DNA of 64,000 bases from Diploscapter coronatus (taxonomy: Eukaryota; Nematoda; Chromadorea; Rhabditida; Rhabditidae). The notes below the pieces were generated by a model, which ran no database searches, had not been told where the DNA came from, and saw only the letters and a program-made list of their open reading frames with translations. The DNA is taken from positions 44,725,201-44,789,200 of the forward strand of contig OZ038422.1 in the NCBI GenBank assembly GCA_964036155.1. The letters run 5' to 3'. Positions 37,901 through 48,563 of this stretch are shown piece after piece; the stretch's first letter is position 1; each line of letters opens with the position of its first letter. Both the position numbers and the translations under genes were made by a program.

Positions 37901-39681
37901 TTATCGAATAATATAAATTCAATTAATCCATGTACATTTTTAAATTAAGAATCAGCTATTAATAATAATAATAAGTGAACACTCACTCGCATTTGCATCC
38001 CGATGGGAAGCAGTAGCGTTTCTTGCGTTCTGTTCCACACATACCTTAAATGCATTAATTCTCATGATTATTTTTATTACAGAATCAAACAAATTATTTA
38101 GAAGGAAAGAAACATGGATTTTAATTTAAATTAAGATAAATTGAGGTGTTTCTAGCTAATTTTTAATCATCTTGGAATTTGCGAGTACAAAAAAACTCAC
38201 TGCATTGCAGTTTTTAAGTAGCGAATTAAAGAGTCACTCAACCCCGATGTTGAGACCTACCCATTATTCTTAGTTATATTATGGCAATTAACATGTATCA
38301 GGCTAAAGTCGATAACATTCGATTTTGTATTAGTTTCTATGCAGTGAAAAGTTAATCCACGTATTATATTGTTAACATCCCACTTAAAGAGACATTATTT
38401 CATACTTACCACAGGTGTCATTGCAAGCGCCTGTAGGATCGGCTGCCCATTTTGACCATTCCCCTGTGCATGATGGAGACTAAATTTCAATAAATTCATT
38501 TGACAATAAAATATCGTTTTTAGTTGTTATGATCTTTCAGACAAATTCTGCATCACACGCACACACGAAGTTCTCTATTAAATTGTGACAACTCGATGAT
38601 CCGATCTTATAGAACCACAGATCTATGAATAAGAAAACGTCTTTAGCGAATTATAGAAAAATTAGCGTATGTAACTCGTTTCGCAAAAATAGCCCATGTT
38701 ATCAAAAATTCCTCTTCTGAAAATGCTAATTTCATTTCTAGGTAGTATCATCTGTTTGTATTTGCTTTTCATAAAATAAATTTTAACGGTCTTAAACTTC
38801 TGAATTATACTTGACTGCAATAATAGGTTCTTGCAACTCTGTCGAGTGTTTTTGTGAATCCATTGCAACAAGATGGTCGTGGATAGGTACAAACTGCATT
38901 ATTGCATCCTTGAACTTCGGTATCGTTGCCCCTGAAATCCGATTTACACTCCAATGCTTCATAAACTCTTGAATTATATCAATTCGATCGATTCATGCAC
39001 ATTTTCCATTTAGAAATTAACTCTAAGTAAAAAACACATGTGCGCACTCACGGGCAGGTGCAATTTGATGGCTCGCAAACTCGGGTTGTTCGTATTCTGC
39101 CACACCCTCCTTAAATTAACTCATTTATATGATTTTTAATTTCATAGGCGATAAATAATAAATTAAAAGGTAAAAAAAACTTTAATTAAGATTGTAAATA
39201 GAATAGTACTGTCTAGATTTTTAAATCAGGTTATCAATTTACTATTTAAGCGTACATTAATTACGGAAATTCATATTAGTAATGTTCAGATTTTTGATTT
39301 AGTCTTTTTCGGTCTCATAATTCCGATTTCTGTATTACGAAAATATCAGTTCCGACTTCGATTTCAATTCCGATTTTTTTAATTTGAAATTTCGCACTCT
39401 TGATTCGTGTACTCACCACAGGTATCGTTACAAGCGGCGGGGGGATCAACTTTCCACTTTGACCAAGTCCCATTGCATGATTGAGACTAAACTTTGCTAG
39501 GTCCATTTTATAAAATATTATTATTATTATTCAGTTTTATTTTTGAGAGATAAATTCTTGTCAAAGGGTACTAATGATATCAAGTTTGTGATGCCAATTT
39601 TATATGGCAATGTATTATACGAACCTCAACCAAGTTTGTGCATGAGATTAAGAATAAGAATAACAAAATTCTCGATTTCAT
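34968..39681 (-). CDS. Secreted TSP1-like / Thr-rich / C-type lectin protein
   Basis: Predicted secreted mosaic protein. Signal peptide MKSRILLFLFLISCTNLVE. Next come two copies of a Cys-rich module, each spread over three exons: a thrombospondin type 1-like part (CNGTWSKWKVDPPAACNDTCG and CTGEWSKWAADPTGACND), a short CG.....R.C.PS.C.C part, and a part with GNDTEVQGC or GSDTETQPC followed by YPR.SCC.GF. A Thr-rich, mucin-like repeat linker follows (37310-37495). The C-terminal C-type lectin domain contains WTYWAEDRMCYG, FTSQEQWDYLVGADN, QPLWIGLEFDATGNLAWING and IICRAPPPP. Phase requires a GC-AG intron after MCYG and a 16-base exon at 35271-35286. Sugar binding is plausible, but no canonical EPN or QPD triplet is visible, so the ligand is unknown. 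Confidence 0.87.
37318..37480 (-). repeat. Tandem repeat encoding the Thr-rich linker
   Basis: Degenerate tandem units with the theme GTTTAATGTTTRFT encode the mucin-like spacer of the lectin gene. Such linkers are usually O-glycosylated and vary in length between alleles. Confidence 0.7.
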
Positions 39682-40115
39682 ATCATGCAAGACAAATATC
39701 ATCTGAAACGTGAATAGTTGTAAGAATACTGTAACAAAACGATCTCCTGGGTGATCGGCCCAGTTCACCGTTGTTTGATATTAGTAGAGGGGGTAATAGA
39801 ACGATTGAATGTGTTAAAGATTATTTAGCCTCAAACTTGGGTAATTAGACCGTTTAAACAAAAGAACAATGAAAAGTTGAAATATATTTTTTAAAGATTG
39901 AGACTAGACACATGGCCTATTGCCGACATGACTGTAAAGTCATGAGAGAAGGGATACACAGAGCAGAAAAGGTGAAAGTAATGTGAAAAGGAACGAAAGC
40001 CTGCCTCGTTCTTTTAAAAGAGAATGAAATGGCAGCTGTCATAATACGATTTGGCTTTTGCCTCTTCATAAAGTTGGTTTTATCGACAAATATAGTATTT
40101 GGACGGGGGTAATAC

Positions 40116-40270
40116 GGAAGTTCTAGTTCCGAAACAGGAAGTTCCGGATCCGAAACAGGAAGTTATGGATCCGAAACAGGAAGTCCCAGACCCGAAACAG
40201 GAAGTTCCGGATCCGAAACAGGAAGTTACGGCTCTTTAATCGGAAGTTCCGGGTTCGACACCGGAAGTTT
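40116..40270. repeat. 21 bp minisatellite
   Basis: About seven imperfect copies of a 21-base unit, GGAAGTTCCGGATCCGAAAC plus A. Because 21 is a multiple of three, one plus-strand frame stays open through the array and would read (GSSGSET)n, but a TAA lies directly upstream and no start codon or splice site supports a gene. Confidence 0.8.
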
Positions 40271-40344
40271 CGACGATACCGGCTTTGACAACATTTTGGA
40301 AAAAAACCGGAATTTCAATTTATTTTTGAGTGGTATTTTATCCT

Positions 40345-40811
40345 CCATTGTCAACGACTTGCTCGTCGTCAGTGCCCTTCGCGAAAGGGAGAGGTGCGAA
40401 ACGCGTCGCGTCCTCATGCGTTGCGGTTTTCATTGCGAGGAGCATTTTCCACACAAAATTCCCATTATTTTTTTTTTATTTTCTGTCTAAGTTTCACAAT
40501 TGTCCGTTAATTATCGATAGTTAATAGCAATTAGTGCTAATTATGATTAGATTATCGACTATTGAGCGAAAATTTGCTCTTTTATCTCGCTTTTAGCGAT
40601 TTCTAGACGATTGATTGAAATCGAAACATTTTTTATTATTTTCTTCGGCAGAACTTTTAAAATTATCGATAATTAACGGATAATTGTGAAATTTCGACAG
40701 GAAATTCTAAAAAAATGAGAATTTTGTGTGAAAAATGCTTCTCACAATGAAAACCGCAACGCATTAGGACGCGCTTCGCATCTTCCCTGTTGCGAAGGGC
40801 ACTAGCAATGG
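40345..40811. repeat. MITE-like foldback element (467 bp)
   Basis: Long inverted arms: the left contains AGTGCCCTTCGCGAAAGGGA and ATGCGTTGCGGTTTTCATTG, the right their complements near 40745-40800. An inner inverted pair has CACAATTGTCCGTTAATTAT. The arms differ by several indels. No coding capacity. Confidence 0.8.
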
Positions 40812-41126
40812 ACACCCCGTTTACAATCGACAATACAATAGATTTTCGAAAAAAAGATTTATCAATTAAAAAATTGCTTTTACAGAAAACTATTTAGCGG
40901 GTAAATTACTGTCTGCAGATACATTAAAATTGATCGCTATTGGACCTACCAAAAGTGATTCGGATAAAACAATTCAGAGTGGAAATAGCAACGATAGTTA
41001 CAACGGATTGCTGCATGCGATGCTTCGGTTCAACCCTCTCAACTTATTCGATAAAAATCATTATTTGGATAAAGAATAAAATATTTCCGTTTTCTCCTTG
41101 TGCTATAATTTCTGCTTCTCATATTG

Positions 41127-41516
41127 AGAAGCGTTCCAAAATTTCGAATGACCACACGATGCAATTGCGGGTCAGGACGTTTGAATACCTCAAACTTGGG
41201 TAATTAAACCGAAGATGGAGATAAAACGCGGATAATATCGACAGCTTGTGTTGTATTTTGAACAATAATTTATTCATTTCTTTCACTGTCTGGTTTCTAT
41301 CACCTGTTTTCTATCTATCGCAAAATTGTCAGATAGTCCTTCGTTTTTGAGAGAGAATAAGAACAAAAACAAATTGCACTCGTGCTTAGAATACGATACG
41401 AAGTGTCATAATCACTCAGTATTCATCGATAGCTCCGGTTTAATTACCCAGTTTGAGGTATTCAAACTTTCTGACTCTTCGAAAGAAGTGGCCTAATGAA
41501 ATTTTGGAGCGCTTCC
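41127..41516. repeat. Foldback element A (390 bp)
   Basis: The left arm begins AGAAGCGTTCCAAAATTTCG and runs to the box CCTCAAACTTGGGTAATTA; the right arm carries the complement of the same blocks, ending TTTGGAGCGCTTCC. The arms are related to those of element B at 41774-42730. Confidence 0.75.
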
Positions 41517-41773
41517 AAATGGAAGCAAAATATTGAGCAAATGTTTAGAAAGAAAAATCAACCTTCAAGAATGTCAAAATGATTCCAAATGAGTTTCCAT
41601 TTTCATAGGGAAAATCCATATTCTCACTCAAATAGTTCTATGTTCACGCCAATGCTCTAGAATAAAATTACTAGACAAAGAGTATCGTTTCATCACTAAT
41701 ATATAAATTATTAGTTTCGTGTGTATGCATAATTATTCATTTGAAATGACAAAAATACTAGTCAAGGTGTACC

Positions 41774-42730
41774 AATGAGGGGTTTAAATTTGACGATAAC
41801 TCACTGATTCCGGACCGAGTGAAATAAATCAGTTCTGAAGGGTATATATAAAGTTTCGTGAATAAATGCTGTACATTGTTCTATTTTCCATCTGTATTCC
41901 TTAGCATTTAGCTAGAATTATTACGAAATATTTCAAGTTTCTGAACACATGAACATCACTAAACTTTGCGAATATTTATTTGACTGACACACGAATTTTC
42001 ACTTTATTTACTTCATTTGTGCCTTCCCGTGGAAGGCTGTTCCAAAATTTCGTTGGACCACTTCTTTCGAAGAGTCAGAACGTTGTTAATACCTCAAACT
42101 TGGGTAATTAAACCGAAGATAGCGATGAAAACTGGCACATATACTGCATTTGTTCTGTATAGAAGGAAAGAACGCAGGGGTACTTTCTCTCTCTGAAGCC
42201 TTTAGCTTTTGAGATATTTCACTCTATTTTCTTCTCTACCATCTATCGAGAGTGCATAGTCTCTTATCTAGAGCGCGAAGAATAATAGTAGCTGTTTAAA
42301 GGAGGTAACAGAGAGAGAAAGTACCTCTGCGTTCTTGTCCGTAATATGACACAGAAGCACCATATCTGCCGATTTTCACCGTTATCTTCGGTTTAATTAC
42401 CCAAGTTTGAGGTATTAACAACGTTCTGACTCTTCGAAAGAAGTGGTCTAACGAAATTTTGGAACAGCCTTCCACAGGAGGGCACAAATGGAAATGAATC
42501 ATCGAACAAAATTCCGTATCTGTGTTAATCAAGTATAAATATTCGAAAAATTCAGCGATTTTAGTCGAATGTTGAAACATTTCGTAACGTTTCCAGACAA
42601 ATGCAAAAGGTTACGAATGAAAAATCCGGTAATGTGCAGTATAGATCCAAGAAACTTTATATAAACCCTGAAGAAGTCTTGTTTTACTCGGTCCGAAATC
42701 AGTGAGATCTGAAACAAAAACCCCTCATTG
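41774..42730. repeat. Foldback element B (957 bp)
   Basis: An almost fully palindromic element with arms of about 450 bp. Outer ends read AATGAGGGGTTT on the left and AACCCCTCATT on the right; then come GGACCGAGTGAA and its complement, GGCTGTTCCAAAATTTCG, CTTTCGAAGAGTCAGAACG, the box CCTCAAACTTGGGTAATTA, and near the centre AGAACGCAGGGGTACTTTCT. No transposase is encoded, so movement would need one in trans. Confidence 0.8.
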
Positions 42731-43261
42731 ATGTTGTCAATGGTCGATTACTTGAGACAAAATGAAAGGAATGAAGATTTCTTTTTGATTTGAGTATTTG
42801 AACAGTCCAGTAATATTATTGCAAGATTCAAATCCCAAAAATATTGAATTTGAGCAACCACTTGCGCTCTCTAAATAAATAAGTACTTTAAACTGGCGAA
42901 TATTTGAATACTCCGTAAAATCGTGTTATTTAAAAAAAAAAAAAGAGTATACTAGAATCATATTTAATTTGAATAGGAATTAAATTTCACGACACACAAT
43001 CAGATAAATGATTTATTAGTCACGATATACACTATTGATAAGACAATCAAATATCATAATCAAGCAATCACAGTAGTCAGTAATAAATGCCTACGTAAAA
43101 CCATGAGTAATGAATTATAGCGTCACTACCGTTATCAAACTCTAGATTAATCACTATTACAATAACATGAAAATTTATTCTAAGTAATAGTAGCTGAATT
43201 AACGCATAATTTGAGGTAGATTTATCTAGTTTGAACTATGTTGTATCTACTTGAGATCATC

Positions 43262-45370
43262 TTATCGCTTATCTTTTTTCTTTTTCCTCAATTTGGATTT
43301 GTTGCTTGACTGAAGAATGTTTGCCGCATTTCTGGCATTCATGTACTTGGCAGCTTGAATGCAGCTGTTGAGGATCGTGAAGACGTACTGTCGAGACTCC
43401 TTCTGTTCACTCGGTTGCAAAACGCACTCATGAATTTTCAAGTAATCGAGCATTCGTTTCACCTCAAATCATGATACTCAACTATCAAAAATGAATACGC
43501 TAGTTCTGAACAGTAATTGTGCAATATGTGTGTTGGAAAAGTAGTACAATTTTACTATACCAAGGGTTTGATTGGAGGAAAATTTCGTCCACATATTTGA
43601 TTATTTTATATGATGCAATTGTATTTCTCATTTTTAAGGTTAGGGGTCTAAACTTTATCTTCTTCTGACCACTGCAGTAATGTCATTTCATCACTTTCTA
43701 AAAATAACTCAGTTTTGTAAGGTCATGTTCGTAATTGCAAGACCTCTCGAATTGCATAATAATTTATGTGATTCTATCGCTTCACATTTATCAGTAAAGT
43801 CGGTTTTTTGAAGAATAACTTGTCAGAAGAATTCAGTTTCGAGCTGATTAGAAATAGTTTGAAAATGAAAGTCAGAAAGGAGGGTTTAGTTTGAACCGCG
43901 ATATGAAAGTGGCTGTTAGAAAGACAGACTAGAAGAGGGAAAGGGAACTAGAAAAGAGCTGGTAAAAATTAGTCGAGTGCTTATTGCAGCTAAAGAAGAG
44001 TAACTGTAGGGAGTGTGGAGTGCAAATTTGGATGACCGAAATTACGCATTTCGATATGTCATTCAAAAGTTGCATAGCCAATAATGCACACATTGCACAA
44101 CATGATCTTACAGTAACAAAGTCCATCGCTCATTTTTTCCTTCTAAAACTGGTTTAACTTACTTCTACTAGCATCAGTTTTCGCTGTTCATTTTTGGCAT
44201 CATTCTGTTGACGGAGATGTTGCAACTTCTGGAATTTATAAATTCTTGGAAATTTAATTTGGTCAATATTTTAGCTAAATTAACTTTACACCTCTGATCA
44301 AATCTGTTTTAGAGCCCAGAACTTACCAATGATTACGGTAGTTTATTGCTTATTAAAAATCTCAATGCGGTTAACTAAATGGCACGTCAAAAGTCGGGAT
44401 CGGAAAAGATATTTAGAAAAATTCTCAACACGACTAATGACAAAATATGTTTGAAAGCTGACTTTATCATCCGCAGAACTTGTATTGTTAAGCAACATAG
44501 CTGCATTTTATTTAGTCATAGTTATGAGTTATTCTGACTCACCTGTTCCAACGCATTCATCTTCTCCTTGACTCGATCCTTCGTTTTCGATTTTCTTGGA
44601 TTTCCGTTTTCATCATACAATGTCTGAAGTTCGTGTTTCAGAAATGTGAATTAAAAAGTTTCAATATTTAGATGATCTAGCAATACAAAAAACGTGTAAA
44701 TTAATGAAACTTTATGCACAAAAATATAATGAAAACCCAATAATTCAAGTAATGATTTAAACTACAATTTTAAATTAGTTTTTTCCCATTTATCTTTCTC
44801 AATTTCTCAATTTTTGACAATAATTTTGCTAACCTTCCTTTCTCGGATGTTTTGAATCAGCCTGTCGTAATTGCTTGTCGGAGCTGGTGTTGAGTTATTC
44901 GAGTTTGATCTTAAGTCCTGAAATTCACTTTCTTACAATAATAGGAAAACATGTATCGAATTATTCACCTCGAAATCGAATTGCTCCAAGTCCTCGAGTT
45001 CGACAGGCTCAGTATCAGTCACATAATCTTCCAGCGATTTAGGATCGGATATCTGCCTATTTGGGTGATTTAGTTTCGAGCCATCATTTGAACAAGGAGT
45101 TTCGGATTTGTGTTCTCCAGAATCATCGATTGATTGAATAGATAGCTCTTGATTTGCAGGATTACTGTAGCTGAGCTCGTTATCAATGGCTGTCACAGCG
45201 CCGGTGATAGAAGAGTCGAGAAACGAGGCGGACTGGCAGAAATCTGCATAGAAATCGAATTCGAATGAATTGTCGAAGTTGGGCTGGAATGAAGGCGAAT
45301 TAGTGAAGGAGAATTCGGTAGCGGTAGATGAATATGACGATGATGCTGTGCTGGAGACGTCACTGTACAT
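43262..45370 (-). CDS. Probable bZIP-type transcription regulator
   Basis: Five exons on the minus strand. The N-terminal exon (MYSDVSSTASSSYSS onwards) is Ser-rich and acidic, as in activation domains, and includes YVTDTEPVELEDLEQFDFE. Next are NYDRLIQNIRERK and a basic segment, GNPRKSKTKDRVKEKM, leading into a heptad pattern, ALEQKLQHLRQQNDAK through KLMLVEVKRMLDYL, with Leu or Met at the d positions. The C-terminus is Lys-rich (KLRKKKKDKR). The basic region lacks the usual N..AA..SR signature, so DNA binding is likely but not certain. An open stretch with acidic residues at about 45580-45690 (MEMWGELASDDVTID) could be an additional 5' exon, but I could not join it in frame. Confidence 0.6.
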
Positions 45371-46335
45371 CGAAGTTGGGTGCAGTCAGATGAGGTTCTC
45401 AACGATTGTTCGGCAATCGTAGTAATTCAAAACAATATGAATCACAGGGAACGGGAAATGAGTTGGCAAATAGTGGAATTTAGTCAAGAAGAATGGAATC
45501 GCACTAAGAATACAACTGATAAAGGAGACCATAGCAAATGTGAGCTGTGCTGATAGTAGCTCGGCCGGGAAAAGTACCTGCCCTAGTGCACTGCTGCACT
45601 GATCAATCGTGACGTCGTCGGACGCGAGCTCTCCCCACATCTCCATCAAAATAATGTCATCTGGCGTAATGTTTGCATTTTCGAATTGCTGCTCACTTTG
45701 TAATTCGAAAATAGTAACAACAAACAGCAAGTGATAAATGATAAATGCAACAAGACTTTTCCGGTGTAATGCAAGAATTATGAAAGGTCATGACGATAAA
45801 TTATCTTGCGTAGTTCCAAATTTCAAGGAAAGTATTCATGCTGAATAGCATTGCGAAAGTATTTATATTTACTTTCTTCTTTAATTCCAAAAAATAGCCC
45901 TGCCAAAATTAAAGATGATCTACCATGGATATAAATAATTTTAAGGTTATCTTGATATTTTCTTGCTATTACTGTATTATATATACATATTTAAAAAAAA
46001 AAATCATATTTCTACACCATAGGTATGTATCCAGAATTAGCTAATTCAAACATATCGTCGACAATCCTAGTTAATTACTGCAACAACTCCAGATTGTTGT
46101 TGATTATAAGAAATTAGATATTTCGTGATCACTATAATATTTATCGCATTGCATCATATGGCTTAAAGATCAATACAATCAACTTTCGAATTTATTACGA
46201 GTCCCGTTTCTTATCTGCAACATTTGGTTTGGAGTTTTGAGAGTTTAAGCGTCTATGGACAACTCTCATGAAATGACTTTATCAACATTTGAAATTATGA
46301 GCCTGAAAACGCATTTCGACCTTTGACTGAAATCG
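45371..46335. other. Divergent intergenic region
   Basis: Between the bZIP-like gene (-) and the lysozyme gene (+). It holds a possible extra exon of the former at 45580-45690 and a GATA-type site TTATCTGC at 46211. Nothing else is recognised. Confidence 0.45.
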
Positions 46336-46359
46336 TATATAAAGCCGCAATTCTTATCT
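46336..46359 (+). promoter_or_regulatory. TATA box and GATA-type site of the lysozyme gene
   Basis: TATATAAA at 46336-46343 lies 79-86 bases before the start codon, and TTATCT at 46354-46359 is the reverse complement of a GATA site (AGATAA). Another TTATCTGC lies at 46211. Gut genes of nematodes, including lysozymes, are commonly driven by intestinal GATA factors; that this one is gut-expressed is inference. Confidence 0.5.
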
Positions 46360-46421
46360 GGAAAACTAGTGTTCTTCAAATAGAGAGCTAGCATTATAAA
46401 ATTCACATCATCATTTGGGCA

Positions 46422-48426
46422 ATGAGGTGAGTGTATTCAATATACTACCGGTCAAAAGTATGAAATCAAATATGTAATTGTTGATGCTCAGTTTACACTA
46501 GCCTGTGGCTATCAAATCCTTTGAAGCTTACATATACAAGGGGATATTGAAGACAGCAGAATGAAAATATAAAACCTGATTCGATTACATGCTTTTGACC
46601 GACACTAAGAAACCTTAAATTGAAATTATTACTATCAAGAATAAAATCGAAAATTAAGGCTAATTCTGTCGCTATGTTCATTGGTTGGAATTGCGCTGTC
46701 AATGCGCGGCTACTTGTCCACTAGCGTAACTACTTTTAATTTGTAACATTCGTACAATTCATATAATATTTTCAGAAACAAACAAGCACCACATTTTCAT
46801 GCATGAAAAACAAAGGATACTCCTATTTCATTACTAGGCTATACAAATCGACCGGTCAGGTAGATAATGATGGTATCGGATATGCTGCTCTGGCTTGGAT
46901 AAGTGAGCTTTTATTTATCATCTAAAATATTTCAATAGCCAAAATGAATAGTTTTTCATAACAAAAAAGATTCGTCAATTCATAAATCGTCGTGAATTAC
47001 TAAAATTATCATCAAGACCTTGTCATTCCCCTCACCATGACAAATTTTATCAGACAGCCAGAAATAATGTACAAAATACCGTAATTCCCAGGAAAATAGT
47101 ATCGAGAAGAGAAAGAGGAAAGGGGAGCAAAAGATAAAGCGATCAAATCAAATCAAGCAAAGAATAATGAAATAGAAAACTCGATATTCAGATCAATATT
47201 CACGAGTTGACGGCTACATCTTTCCCTGCACTGGATCGGGCTGTCCTTCACCTGACATTCAAGTAATTTATTTTTCACCAGTATTGATGTGAAATTCATG
47301 TCGCCTTTGACAATGTCTGAAGGCGTGTTTCATGATTATTTTCAGGCCAGAGACACTGTAAATGCACTTAACGCTGCAAATGTTGCCGTTCATACGATAT
47401 TCATCGATGTCGAGCCTGCACATTGGGGGTCTAACAAAAATAACAGCCAGAGTTTTATTCGAACAATGGGGCAGACTCTCGGGGTAAGCAAGATGAAAGT
47501 GTTATGAAGTAGAGGACCAAAGTATCCAGGCACATGCTAAAAATGAGAAACATTGTGATGATCTAATGGGGGTGAAATGCTACATCATGAATTAACAACA
47601 ATGCACTGAAAGACTCCCAAACTATAACCGGGACTAATTTCTTACTAGTGTTCCGACGAGAAACTCAAAATTTCATGGGTGACCAGAACTCATCCTACTT
47701 ACATATAACTAAATAATTTTTGTGAAACAATGGAAAAGCCTATGGAAAATATTTGCTCCTTTCTGAGTTCATAAAATTTCAATATTCATAGCATCATAAA
47801 TCATTCTAAGATGTAAGTTTCGATGAATTTTTCAGTATTACGGCGTGAGTTGGGGTATTTTCGCGAGTTACAATGATTGGTACGACATTGTTGGAGTAAA
47901 TTGGACAGCCGTTTCTTACCAGCCGTTGCTCTGGGCTCGAAACAACGACAAAGCGGTATTATTGTTAATGCTGAAATCTGAGAGGCGTGCAAAGTGGTGC
48001 ATGGTCATTTTTAGTGGCTAGAAAATCGAGAAATAACACGCGAAAAGAAGAGACTGGCACCTAAAATCACTTCTTTTTCCCTCATTTTCGACCTCCCAGA
48101 TTTCGCGAACATCGACAATACATGATTTATTTGGCTATTTCTAAATTTCACGATCTCCAACTTAGCGAAATAGTATGCAGGGTTAAGAGAGAGTAGGTAA
48201 AGGTAGGGAAGGTGCTCCCTCACTTTTGCATACTATCTCGTCGAGTTTCGAGGTTGTGAGATTTCTGAATTGCTTATTTATTCGTTCTCATTATCAAATA
48301 ATCTAGGACTTGACAAGCGACTTCAAACCGTTTGGGGGCTGGAACAGACCTGATTTGCATGACTATTGGCAGAACAATTTTGGCCCTTGCAATCTTGCTA
48401 TCGAAGAAATCTATCTTGATGGATAA
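46422..48426 (+). CDS. GH25-type (Entamoeba-like) secreted lysozyme
   Basis: Secreted glycoside hydrolase family 25 lysozyme that cleaves peptidoglycan, probably for digestion of or defence against bacteria. Exons: 46422-46426, 46659-46725, 46776-46902, 47192-47262, 47346-47483, 47836-47955, 48307-48426, giving 215 residues. The first exon contributes only ATGAG; joined to the second it gives the signal peptide MRLILSLCSLVGIALS. Family motifs: FSCMKNKGYSYFITRLYKST, DGYIFPCTGSGC, the acidic pair in FIDVEP, YYGVSWGIFASYNDWYDI, and FKPFGGW. This resembles the lys-4/5/6-like group of nematodes, but I cannot assign a one-to-one symbol. The last intron carries two adjacent foldback repeats. A polyadenylation signal AATAAA follows at about 48477. 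Confidence 0.92.
47960..48120. repeat. Short palindromic MITE-like element, copy 2 (161 bp)
   Basis: Reverse-oriented relative of the element at 25561-25716. Shared blocks include TTTTTAGTGGCTAGAAAATC, GAGAAATAACACGCGAAAAG and CCAGATTTCG. It begins four or five bases after the lysozyme exon 6 donor, so the element abuts the splice site. Confidence 0.75.
48127..48284. repeat. Imperfect hairpin in the lysozyme intron (about 158 bp)
   Basis: The left arm, with TTTCACGATCTCCAACTTAG and CGAAATAGTATGCA, pairs with the right arm, TGCATACTATCTCGTCGAGT and TTCGAGGTTGTGAGATTTC. It directly follows the element at 47960-48120 and may be a separate foldback insertion. Confidence 0.65.
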
Positions 48427-48563
48427 TGAAAACGACATATTATCATAAAAATAACGTTTGTTAGAAAATTTTTATACGAATAAACAAACTTATTGCACGT
48501 TAAATGCCTTAACTGAAGATAGAATTTTATTTATTAGAAACATTCTTGAAATTAATTTAATGA

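Larger units (their letters stand above)
39682..43261. other. Repeat-rich intergenic region
   Basis: No gene recognised over 3.6 kb. It contains a 21 bp minisatellite, three foldback elements of 390-957 bp and five copies of a shared 19 bp box. The elements are listed separately. Confidence 0.6.

Noticed and set aside
40226..40524. Open frames around the minisatellite and 467 bp palindrome
   Set aside because: They run across the repeat and into the inverted arm with no splice sites or family resemblance.
46493..46702. Minus-strand 69-codon frame in the lysozyme intron region
   Set aside because: It is antisense to the lysozyme signal-peptide exon and intron and resembles no family.
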